Below, one piece after another: positions 12,001 through 21,940 of a DNA stretch of 64,000 nt. Location: positions 219,425 to 283,424 of the forward strand of contig KL647307.1 in NCBI GenBank assembly GCA_000727475.1, written 5' to 3'. The DNA is from Sarcocystis neurona (lineage: Eukaryota; Apicomplexa; Conoidasida; Eucoccidiorida; Sarcocystidae). Positions within the stretch are counted from its first letter, which is position 1, and the number at the start of each line of letters is the position of its first letter. The translations under genes and the position numbers were made by a program. The notes below the pieces were generated by a model, which saw only the letters and a list, made by a program, of their open reading frames with translations, did not search any database and was not told the origin of the DNA.

Positions 12001-15000
12001 GGTACAACTCGCTGTGCCGTCGTGCTTTCCCGCATTGCTGCCGTTGCTGCTGACCCCCAGGCTGCTCCTGGGAGGCCTTCCTTCCCCACCAGCAGCAGCA
12101 GGAGCAGCAGCAATAGCAGTAGCGCCAGCAGTAGTAGCGCCAGCAGCACTAGTGGCGCCAGCGGCAGCGGCAATGTGAGGAGGGAGGGGAAAGGAGAAGC
12201 GGAGACGGCCGCCGGAGGAGGAGGAGGACACTGGCTCGCCGTGGGAGACAGCGTCAGCGGGTGTGTGGGGTTTTTGCTGCTGCGAGACGCGGTGGTCTTG
12301 CAGCTGCGGCAGCAGCATGACACGCTGTTGGAACAGTGGACGAAAGTGCTGGAGCATCGGCGAGAGGTCAAACGGCTGCGTCGCTGCCGGACGTTGGCTG
12401 TGGAAGCGGCAGCAGCGGAGCAAGCTGCAGCAGAAGAGGCGGCGGCAGCAGCTGCTGCAGCAGCAGCCGCAGCCTCGGCTGGCACGGCCGTGGAAGCAGC
12501 TGACAAAGACGACGTCCCCGCAGCGGACGGAGCGAGAGAACGGGAAGCTGCTGCTGCCGCTGCTGCTGCCGCTGCTTCTGCGAACGCGGCCGCCGCTGCT
12601 GCGACTCTGGCGCACGCAGAAGCTGCCGAGGCTGCTGCGCAGGCTGAGGAGGCGGCGGCCCGCGCTGCTGCTGCCGAAGCGACGTTGCGCGCATTTTTGA
12701 AGGAAGCAGCAGGAGGAGACACAGCCCAAGCAGCAGCTGCAGCAGTTGTCCCGGAGCTTCCGCTTGCCGAGGAAGATGAAGAAGGAGAGACGAGACAGGA
12801 GGACCAGAAGTCTGTGCCTTTGCTGCTGCCCCCCCGCCTTCTCACCAATGGTCCGAAGATGGTGGCACAGCTCAGCGAAACGTTCCCCGTCGAGGTAAGG
12901 ACCATACAACATCTGGGTCTGCCGCATGCATACGTAGCTGCTGCCCATTCGAACAGCGACAAGGTTGTATTTTCCACAACAAGAACTGTGTATAGTGAGG
13001 GGTAGAACGCGCATCGAACAGCCAGCCGTGCCTGCAAAGTCCGCAGAAACAAATCTTGTGAACGAGGGAGAGACAGGGAGAGAAGAAGTAACCGGCTCGC
13101 CGACGTGGCATGTCCTCGGCCACACTGCGCGAGAGCAAGACAGCAGCCCACACAGCCGGAGAGGCATGACCCCTCTTCAAGTCTTCTCCCTCTCTTCTCT
13201 CAAGATATATTTGTATATAGGTGTGTAGACTGCAGTGTGGGAGCCTCGGGAGTGCAGGCGAGGACAATAGGGAGTGGGGAGGAGCGACTCTCGTACGGCA
13301 TGCAGGCCGTAGTTGTCTATGCAGAAAGGTGGCTGCGTATACGTATATGCCAATTCGTGTGTGTCTACATAGATGCGCAAGTGTGGGGGGACTGCTCTTG
13401 CTGCTGCTGCCGCGATGGTGCATGCTGGCGTTGGTCCCCGGCTTCTCCTGCCGTGTGAGCTGCTGCCTGTGCTGCCTTCTGTTCGTTGCTGTGTGGCTCT
13501 CTGCTCCGGTCTGGGCTGCTGCTGCTGCTGGTGCTTGCCTGGACCACTCTGGCTACTGCGTGCTGCAATCTGCGTGTGTGCGTGTGGGGCAGCTGACGTC
13601 CTTGGCGTGGAAGCCGCGTCGCTCAGAAGTGGGGCAGCACCGCGGCGCCATGGCGCTGCTTGCGGCGTGCACCGACGGCTTCGTGCGGGTGCTGCACCTC
13701 AGCGCCACGCCGCAGCAGCAGCAGCACCAGCGACACGGGCCGCCGCAGCAGCAGCATCGGCGGCAGCCGCCACAAAGACAGCAGCAGCAACAGCGCGAGC
13801 AGCAAAGCAGCTCGGGTCCAGCACCCGAGACGCTGCAGCTACGCAGTGTCGTGTTGCGGAAAGTGGCTGAAGGAGGTGCACGCGGTGAGTTCTGGCGCTC
13901 CGGTGGACGGGAATGAACTGACGTCTTCTTCCTTCGGTTCTTCTGCTTCTCTCTCTGTGTGTAGCTGCATCGATACATTTCAACGGGAAGGTTGACCTTC
14001 ATATCTATGTTAGCCTGACAAGACGTATATGGATGTAGGACTATGTATACAGGTGGGTGTACCAGTAGGTCTGTATATAGATGGCACGTATCAATACGAA
14101 TAGTCAGTTATATATATGTATCCCCGCCTGCCTAGAAGGCTATCCAGTTTTGCTTCTCTTACGTGGGCAGCGTTACATATGCGTAAGCGTGCTGTACATA
14201 TACGTACATATATGTGTATGTGGGCACTTCCATACCTGCGTACCTATATATTTGGATGTAAGTCTACATACAGACGTTCGTGTAGACACGTTGACACACA
14301 GAGCTTCATGCGCGGAGAGCTACACACGTGCGGGATTTGCTACGCTTCCACACTTGCATACATATATATTTACATGTGTATCTACAGAGAGACGTACGTA
14401 CAGATAGACACGTCGACACGTAGAGGTGCATGCGCACAGAGCCACACAAGTGCGGGACGTGCTTTGGAAGCTCCAAACATATTCGCTTGACGCGTGCGGA
14501 AGGCGAATCTGTGGTACTTCCCCTCTGTATGTATATACACGTGCAGTTGCTGCGCCTCCAGACATGCCTCTACGCGTGTATAGAGGTCGGAGAACGGCGT
14601 TTCGCTCGTTAAAACCACCTCCTCGAAGTTTATAAGAAAGTTCGTCACATGGTGTAAAGTGAAGCTTGCCTGACTTCCTGCTCGTCGCCACCGTTAGTGG
14701 ACCCCCGAGGCATTATGGCTTGTGCGCACTCAGATAAACACTTCACGCGCATGCGTATATATATACGTATACACATGTGTGTATATATATATGTATATGT
14801 GTTAATGCGTATATACGAAGACGTGCGGTTAGACATTATCTACATACATTCGCAGACACGTGCCACGGAGGTATGTATATATTATATATGCGCACATATC
14901 TGCACGCGTACATTTATATATATCTGTATATATATGTGTGTATGCATGTCTAGACATGCAGATTATCTGCGTCTGTCGGTGCCGTGAAATGACAAGGACT

Positions 15001-16359
15001 GATAGCAGGCTGCTGGCGTATACCAGTGCTTCTGGACGTGCCGTGGGTGCTGCTGGTGCTGCTGTTTGTGATGAGGGTGTGCTGACGGGCCGGTGCTGCT
15101 GCTGCGTTGGGTGTCCGTGCGCCTGCTGGTGCTGTCGCTGCTTCTGCTGCTGTGTCGTGTATGGCGCTGCTGCTGCCCACTGCAGATGCTGCAACGACTG
15201 ATAATCTCCTTCGTGCGGCCGTCTCGCTCCCGCTGCTGTCAGGAAGCGACTGAGTTTGTTGCTGCTGCTGCTGCTGCTGTCGCTGCTGTGGGGATGTGCT
15301 GCAGCGGACGTGCGCAGTGTGTTGTGCCTGCGTCCAGTCTACGTTGGACGGGGTTGCTTGACGCTTGCATGCTGCAACGCGACCGAGCTTCCATCAGTGG
15401 CAGCGGAAGCGATTTTTCTATCTCCGACTTGCGCTCCGGCAAGTGCAGCAGCAGGAGGGAGCATAGCAGGCGTCGGCAGCTGGGCGAGCAGCAGCGGCAG
15501 GGGAGACAACGACGGCACTCTTGCAGCACCTGGCGGTGCTGTCGGCAGGAGCTCCCCTGCTGCTGTTGCAGGGGGAGATACATATTTTCAGTTGAGATAC
15601 GTTGAGGACCTTGGCGACGGTGGAAGTGATGAAATGTCTTCCCGTCTGCTGGCCACACACGACGATTATTTGGCTGCTGCATGCGCGTCTCCTTCTGAAG
15701 CTTTGCTCGTCTCGGTTAGTGCCGATCGCACCGTCCATCTCTACACAAAAACGGCAGCAGCTGCAGCAGCATTTGACCCGTCCTACTGGCCTACCGCTGC
15801 TGCAGTGTTCGGTTCTGCCGACGTGGTGTCTGCGACTGCGCGGAGTGCTGATAGTTCGGTGCCTCTCCCTCTTGCGCCTGCTGCTACTGACACCACCGCT
15901 GCTGACACCACCGCTGCTGACACCGCCGCTGCTGAGGCTGCCGCTGCTGACGGTCCTGCTCCTGAGGCTGCCGCTGCAGTCCCCAGTGCTGCTGCTGACC
16001 CTGCCGCTGCCCCGTCTGCTATTGTCGATCCTGCTGCTGTGGGTAGTGACGCGTCGCGTGCTCCGGCAGTTCCCGATGTCGCAGCTGGAGAGCTCGCTGC
16101 CGCCGGTACGTTTCGACCTGGTGCTGCCGGCCCTACTGCAGCAGACGTCGCTTTGGGGAGAGTCGAGCCCGCCGGAGGTGCTGCTGCACAGCCTGATGGA
16201 GCTCTAATTCCTGATGCCGAATTGTCTACTGCTGGTAGTTCTGTTCCCGTCGGGAGTTCTGATCCGACACGCTGTAACACTTCTGCAGACGATGCTGCGG
16301 TATCTGCGGTTAACACGCATGTCACTGCTGCGGATTCACCAAGGGCGCCCACTGAATAG
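9006..16359 (+). CDS. WD40-repeat protein with Ala/Gln-rich insertions
   Basis: Five exons are proposed: 9006-9432, 9675-10182, 11145-12894, 13593-13884 and 15305-16359 (stop TAG), 1343 codons in all. Junction phases agree at every step (1, 2, 0, 1), and the donors include GTAAGG and GTGAGT. WD-type blades are visible: RHVFVGGGSIAGTICVWAIP (exon 2); QQDRLLAVTQAG joined across intron 2 to LCYTWDVS; LTSLAWKPRR followed by ALLAACTDGFVRVLHLS (exon 4); and EALLVSVSADRTVHLYTKT (exon 5). Exon 3 is a 583-codon insertion rich in Ala, Gly and Ser, with a basic helical stretch near 12300-12400. Exon 1 is the least certain, chosen for its ATG and phase. WD40 domains are protein-interaction propellers; I cannot place this one in a named complex. 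Exon 5 ends in an Ala-rich tail with 15-bp repeats (15884-15960), so the true 3' end may differ. Confidence 0.68.
14226..14470. repeat. Tandem duplication, two units of about 122 bp, in WD40 intron 4
   Basis: The block running from CACTTCCATACCTGCGTACC through TAGACACGTTGACACACAGA to ACACACGTGCGGGA recurs from 14348 as CACTTGCATACATATATATT, TAGACACGTCGACACGTAGA and ACACAAGTGCGGGA. The copies differ at many positions. Confidence 0.7.
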
Positions 16360-18621
16360 TGAGATGGAGGAAAGTTGCATTTTTGCTTGTGGCGTGGAGT
16401 TGGAGGCTGCGGCTGCAGCGGTGCGTGCTGCTGCGGGTGGTGGAGAGCCGGCTACAGATGCTGCAGTAGCTGCATCTTCGCCAGTGGCAGCAGCAGCAGC
16501 AACCGTAGTGTTTGTGCATGTTGCGGGGCCAGCAGCTTATGAGTAAAAAAAATATCATCGTAGCAGAAGCAGCAAAGAGGAATACCGCGGCAGCAACAGC
16601 AGCGTGAGGAGCCTCACCGTAGTCGGAACCCGCAGCAGCCGTCTGCGTAGCAGCTACAGCATGAGGGACACGGCGCCTAGCGGTGGTAATACGTCAGTAG
16701 CATCACTGGCACAGCCGCACGGCGACGGTGGCACAGTACCAGTCACCGCGGAAGGTAAACGCTAGACAGGTGCAAATGCCAAAGAGCTGACCACGGCAGA
16801 CATGCAAGGGTGGTGCAGCCGTCTACTTCGCTTATTTCAACCTCGAAGAGAATCAAAGAAGCGATTCTGTGCGACGTGTGCGTTTTGGTAGTGCCCTATT
16901 TCAAAAGCAACCGCGAGGACTACGTATCACATGCGTTGCACGCCTTAACGGAGTCTTGCAACAACTGAGAGACCACCTGCGGAGCTAACGACGATGCAGT
17001 TGTGGCTACTCTGGCGATGCCGCACCTTCACGTGTCGCCATCGCTGCTTCCGCACTGCTGCTGCAGTGACCCCGCGCGTACTGCTACTACGTTATGGACA
17101 CAGTGGGGACGCTGCTGCCGCTTTTTGAGATGTCTGCAAAGCAGTTGGAGTGCTGCCGCTGTTACTCCGCCGCATATAGTGGAGGAAGGCGACAACTGCC
17201 GCTGCTGCTGTTGAGGTCTCTCGCACTACTGCAGCACCTTCGCTGCGAGGCGGACGGATAGGCTGATGCACATGGGGCACGGCCGCTCTATTTTCGTGTG
17301 CAGGGTTGTCGTAGAACCTACTGATAGTACTATGTGGTGGCATTCCTTGTGTGGTAACACCGCGCATACGCGCCTAATGGTATGAAGAGCGTATCATCCT
17401 GTGGTTTTGTATAAAGGTGTAGTTTGTGGATTTGAAGTGACAGTGACGGTCAGCTCTGTGTGAACTCGGGGACACGTGCATGTATGTTTCCCATAATGCA
17501 CGCTGTAATACGTACCTACGTAGACGTACGGTGGTCGCTGTCTCTGCATGCGCCTCTAACTACACATGCATATATATTGCGTATCTCTCTGTGTATATAA
17601 ACGGACCTTATTGCCGATTTGTCGAAATCCCGCGTAAGCTAGTCGCGTTCTCCATAACACAAACCGGCAGCGCCTATGTTTGCGATGCGGCAGAAGGACC
17701 ATGGCTGCGACAGATACTCAGCGTCCTACGCATAGTGCACATGCGTGCATGCACATTGATGGCAGCTTTATAAAACATACGTATGTATATGAATATGGTC
17801 TTAGTCGGGTCTGGAGAGTACCTGCAGAAAGTACGGAAGCAAGACGGGCAAAGGCCCGCTCTAGGAGGGAGGCTACACAACACAAAGCGCTGCACGCATG
17901 CGGGGAATGGTACTGTGTAGATTGCCTTGTACAGGGGAGTGAGAGCTCGGGAACCAAGAGCGGTATTAGTTTTTCCCCGTACAGATGACGAAACGACAGT
18001 GGACTTTCCTCGAGCTGCCTTCTTGTTGCGCTGTACAAGAAAGCTACCCCTGCACTTCTGCCTGCTGCTGTTGTGCCGCGTGTCTGGGCGGACAGCACTG
18101 CGGCGTAGCACGGCTCGTCGCAGTGAGGTGAGGAACCTACTGTGCGTTGATGAGCAGAGGAATACTCTACCGTGCCTGTGGCTATACAGACAGTGTCTTC
18201 ACACAGGCGTAGACGCACACGTCCACTTACATATGTACGCGCTTAGTACTCTAGATGGGGCTGCTTGTACGTGACCTGTCTCGCACGTTCGCCGACGCAA
18301 CAGCAACAACGCATGCCTTCGTGTGAACGTCGTCGTCTCCCCAAGATCCTGCTAAATGCTGCTGCTGCCGTTAGTAAAGCATACTGGGTGCTGCTACTGC
18401 TGCAGCACCTTGGCGGCTTCTCCAGCAGCACACAGATACCTTCTCTCTCATATTCCTGGAGTTGGTCACCCGGGAAGAGCGTTCACACCCAAGAGTGTCA
18501 CGGGTTTTCCTAACAGGGAATTTGAACAGACGCCTATGTAAAAGTGTGACAACACATTAAAATATACCTACGCGTGTCTAATGTTTTGGGGAGGATGTAC
18601 GTACATGTTCGGCTTTTCTCT
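16360..18621. other. Region between convergent genes; degenerate coding-like stretch at its left end
   Basis: One + frame reads as plausible protein from about 16290 (RYLRLTRMSLLRIHQG) through 16545, is cut by TAA at 16544-16546, resumes (EEYRGSNSSVRSLTVVG) to a TAG near 16760, and resumes again to a TAG near 16890. It may be a decayed exon, or additional WD40-gene exons with junctions I could not place. The remainder, 16900-18621, has TATA-type microsatellite and no supported gene on either strand. Confidence 0.35.
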
Positions 18622-19006
18622 TTATGTGTTAGACAGTACCACGGCATGTGGGACTACCCACTTGCTGGGGGACACAGACCGGAACACGCCCTGCATGTGG
18701 GAGTCCATCTCCGATCTTGGTTCAGTTCGTTGACAGTCTGCTTGATATGTGGACTGTGTGCTGTGCACTGCCCTGGCCCTGCGTAAAACTCGACGCAGCA
18801 CACAAAGGCTCAGTATCTTAGCCACGTTTACCTGTGCTGTGTCTAAGTTAAATATGGCGGCAATGAAAACACGTATGTCCACAAGCTGCAAACTTCTTGC
18901 TTCACACCAACAACAGCTTCGCGAACATAAGACGGGAACTGCGACGCTCGCGCACTTACGCGATACACGACATTCCCGGAGGCAGCTCTACAAAGTGAGA
19001 CAAGAC
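18622..19006 (-). CDS. Possible last two exons of an unrecognised minus-strand gene
   Basis: An exon at 19006-18960 follows a GGGATGCAG acceptor and ends at a consensus GTAAGT donor, reading VSLCRAASGNVVYR. After a 74-nt intron ending TTTGCAG, the frame reopens at 18885 in matching phase with LVDIRVFIAAIFNLDTAQ and runs 87 residues to a stop at 18622 (end VVPHAVVLSNT). Hydrophobic and charged residues are well mixed, with no homopolymer runs. Upstream exons should lie between here and the RPC11 stop at 19388, where an Ala-rich open frame (19354-19097) is a candidate first exon, but no phase-compatible junction was found. The opposing + frame (18749-19141) is also open, so the strand is not certain. 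Confidence 0.35.
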
Positions 19007-19387
19007 CTGCATCCCAAGGAAGAAGAAAAATTCGGTTTTTCACAGGGCGGTTGCTGCCGCCTCACAACGTGTCATTGGGTAACAGTGTGTTGCCGCTCAC
19101 GCTGCTGCCCCCCTCTCGACTGCTGCTGCTTGAAAAATTGATCCTTCTCCACGTTCGGCCACAGCCCACATACGACGCTGAGCTCCTTCGCGAAACGCGG
19201 CTGCTGCTGCTAAAACGACTGCTGCTGCTCCTACGGAGGACGGCGGGACTGCGGCAGACGTGCCGGCGTTGCTGCGCGAGTACGAGGTATATTGCTGCGA
19301 TTGCACGAGGCGCACGCTGCGACGCAGAACGGGCTGCTGCTGAACAACCGGCACTTTCGGCTACATACTGCTGGTGACACGGTCGAG

Positions 19388-21770
19388 TTAATTTTCTCTC
19401 CAGCGGAAGCGACACTTGCAGCACCGAAAGAAGATCGTCGAAGGCTCGTCTGCCGACCGCAGCTGCAGCTCGTAGAAGAAGCTTTCGGTATGAGAGCAGT
19501 TGGGGCACGACGCTGCAACAAAAATCAACAAGACTAAATTTGCGAAGCGCTTTGCAACCCTGTTGCTCTCTCGACGAAATCACGTGTAGAGACACTACGT
19601 CTCAAAACGGGTGTACATACACCTGCACAGGACGCGTGTACAGGAAGGCACTAGAGCAGGATAGGCGTATGTGAGTAGGTCGAGTGTACAGACACTACAG
19701 CAGGGCGGAGATACACACAACTGCGTATGTGGAGTGTACAGACACCACAGAAGGGCGGATGCACGCGCAACCGGGCAGGACCGGTGCACACACATGATTC
19801 AACCAGAACGGGTGTACGCAGGACATAGCACGCCGAGTGTACATACACTACAACAGGAGGACAAGCGTGTATACACCTGAGTAAGTCGAGTGTCCAGACA
19901 CTCGAGCAGGACGACTATCTACGCGACCGAGTAGGGCCGGTGTTGTACACCCATGCGAGCTGACCGGGTGTGTGTCCACAGAATACCGCGCCAGTGTACA
20001 TACACTCCCTGGCAGGCCTCTACGCAGTCGCCCAGAACTGCCCCCATTTCCCTCTCTGCCTGTGTCACTCCTGCTGCTGCAGGCGTGTCTCTAAACCCTG
20101 CCCACAGACGCACTTCCATCCTCCACTCCTTGCATGACGTTATTTTCTCTCTGGCTAGCTATTTCTCTTGGCGGCCTCTCTGCTCGCCCGTTCTTGCTGC
20201 TGCCTGCGTTCTTCACTTCTGCATGCGTCTACGTGCGGCTTCCGCAGCTCGCCACGTCATCCGCCTCCCTCCCCCCTCTTCTCCTCTCCTGCAACCGCTG
20301 CTTCTGTTCCCCTTTCCTTGCCGCTTCGCCGCAGCAGGGAACGATCGGCGGCCAGCAGCTAACTCTAACGTCGACCCACTCCAACAGGTGTATCTGCTCA
20401 CCCGCGCACGCACGCATCTCCCCACACACACACACACACACACAGACGGCTACGTGCACGCCATGTACTTGGACCCGCGCAGGCCCCGTGCATGCAGTTG
20501 CTCGTGGGAAAGCCATACACAGGCCGAGTGGAGAGCTGCAGGACGTGCGTCGCAGTCAGCGAAAGCGTCGCAGAAAATGCGACCCTGGGGCGCGTACTAC
20601 CGCGCAGCAAAGGAATGTGCAGCCTTCAGCAGCACGCAGCCACAGCCAGACCGCATGCAGCAGAGCGGAGAGAGAAGCGCAGACAGGCGATCCCAGCAGC
20701 AGAAGCCGCACGCGTCCACACTGCAGCAGGACGCGTGGGGCGCGACGTGCAGCAGCAGGCAACAAGAAAAAACCTGGGGAACTGCAGGTGCAGCTGCGAC
20801 CCAACCGTGGTAGGTCTGCAGAAGCACTTTCATCTGTCGCTCTTCTCTTCAACAGTGACCCCTGCCGCGTTGCGTTGTGACTCCCCCTGCCGTCGGGGGG
20901 GCTGTCTACACGTCCGTACAACTTCTGTGCGAAGCAGCGGATTCTGGAGGACGGCGAGACACGAAGAAGGCCCACAGCAAGAGTGAGACGGGATCGTGCA
21001 TGGAGAGTATATGTCCACAGAAGGAGAGGAAGACGGGCAGGCGAAGAGGGGAGTCGTTATGACAAACAGATATATCGACACACAGATAAGACTCGCGTGA
21101 CGGGAGTACGTTCTCCCCATGTTCGAGGAAATACGACGGTCCCCCCAGTCTTGTGCCTCTTCTTCTTCTCCTCCTGTCTTCTTCTTCGATCGAAGAAGAA
21201 ACGAACAGGTCGGTAAGGTCCTCGTGCCCGCATGCAGCCGAGCAAAGCTGCATGCAGCTATTCGCAGAACTCTTCAGCCGTGTCTACTTTCTCTGCACGA
21301 GACTGGGCACGTGTCTCCATTGGGTAGCACAGGTAGACATGCAAGTCAACGACAAATACACGCGCGCCCACGTGTGTCCAGGGAAGGCGAAGATAGACAG
21401 AGACAGAGAAAGCGAAGGAGAAGGGGGGGAAGTCCGCAGCAGGAAGAACAGGACACGCATGGTGCTGTCGCGAATAGACAGAGAGAAAGAGAAGACCCAC
21501 GCGCCGCGCGTCTGGGGGAGGAGGGGGGAGTGGACAGCAGGAAACAGCAGCAGCAACAGGAGGCTGATTACCTGGTGCGCGTGCAGCAGTTTGGTTTTCT
21601 TGCTCTTCAAAGTCGATCGGTTCGTCTGCCTGCTTGGGCGTCAGCAGCTGCTTGCGAGTAAATTTCTCAGTAATCGTGAAGACGTAGGGACAGGTGCGGC
21701 AGTGGAACTGCATGCCTGCTTCCTGGCGCACCAGCAGCATGTTGTGACACGAGGGACAGAAAAGAGCCAT
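19388..21770 (-). CDS. RPC11: DNA-directed RNA polymerase III subunit RPC11 (POLR3K / C11)
   Basis: Small zinc-binding subunit of nuclear RNA polymerase III, with a TFIIS-like domain used in RNA cleavage and termination. Exon 1 is 21770-21572 and exon 2 is 19512-19388 (TAA). They join in phase (CCA G|CG) to give 107 residues, the family's usual size (about 108). The N-terminal ribbon is ALFCPSCHNMLLV, then FHCRTCPYVF (two CxxC pairs). The C-terminal ribbon has CPNC, then LQLRSADEPSTIFF with the invariant Arg-Ser-Ala-Asp-Glu-Pro hairpin, then CCKC and a final FRWREN. The start at 21770 was chosen because the family begins two or three residues before FCP; the frame is open further upstream. 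The single intron (21571-19513) is about 2.06 kb, with a GTAATC donor and a TTTTGTTGCAG acceptor, and carries a minisatellite. Confidence 0.92.
19611..20013. repeat. Minisatellite, about 8 units of 50-53 bp, in the RPC11 intron
   Basis: The word GTGTACAGACACTACAGCAGG recurs in degenerate form near 19611, 19684, 19734, 19785, 19838, 19890, 19940 and 19993, followed by weakly conserved spacers with GAGTAGGTCGA-like and GGGCGGA-like words. All but the first interval are 50-53 bp. Confidence 0.75.
20014..21250. other. RPC11 intron remainder, C/T-rich and CAG-rich, no gene resolved
   Basis: 20020-20340 is C/T-rich on +. It is followed by a short (CA)n run at 20423-20444 and a CAG-rich stretch at 20600-20780 that is open in several frames on +. 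None of these frames has a recognisable motif. A nested plus-strand gene inside the intron cannot be excluded. Confidence 0.3.
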
Positions 21771-21880
21771 CGCGGCAAAGGCGGGGCATTTGTGGACACC
21801 TCGGCAGCCCCCTCCTTCTTTCTGACTTTCTGCAGAGACAAATGGCCTCGTGTTCAGCCACGCGCCGTCCACCAGCAGCT

Positions 21881-21940
21881 CGCCCAGCCACGGGTCGCCC
21901 AGCCACGGGTCAGCCAGCCACGGGTCAGCCAGCCACGCGG
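21881..21940. repeat. Four tandem 15-bp units upstream of RPC11
   Basis: CGCCCAGCCACGGGT occurs twice (21881, 21896), then CAGCCAGCCACGGGT (21911) and CAGCCAGCCACGCGG (21926). The array begins about 110 bp before the RPC11 start codon, within the likely leader or promoter. Confidence 0.85.

Noticed and set aside
11401..13167. Minus-strand frames of 588 and 425 residues over the WD40 gene
   Set aside because: Antisense shadows of the Ala-rich exon 3; GCN-rich coding leaves the complement open. They contain only Ser/Ala/Cys/Arg runs, and the + strand model has matching splice phases and WD blades.
19292..19537. Plus-strand frame that looks like a helical protein
   Set aside because: It is the exact complement of RPC11 exon 2, whose zinc ribbon and RSADEP motif identify the coding strand.
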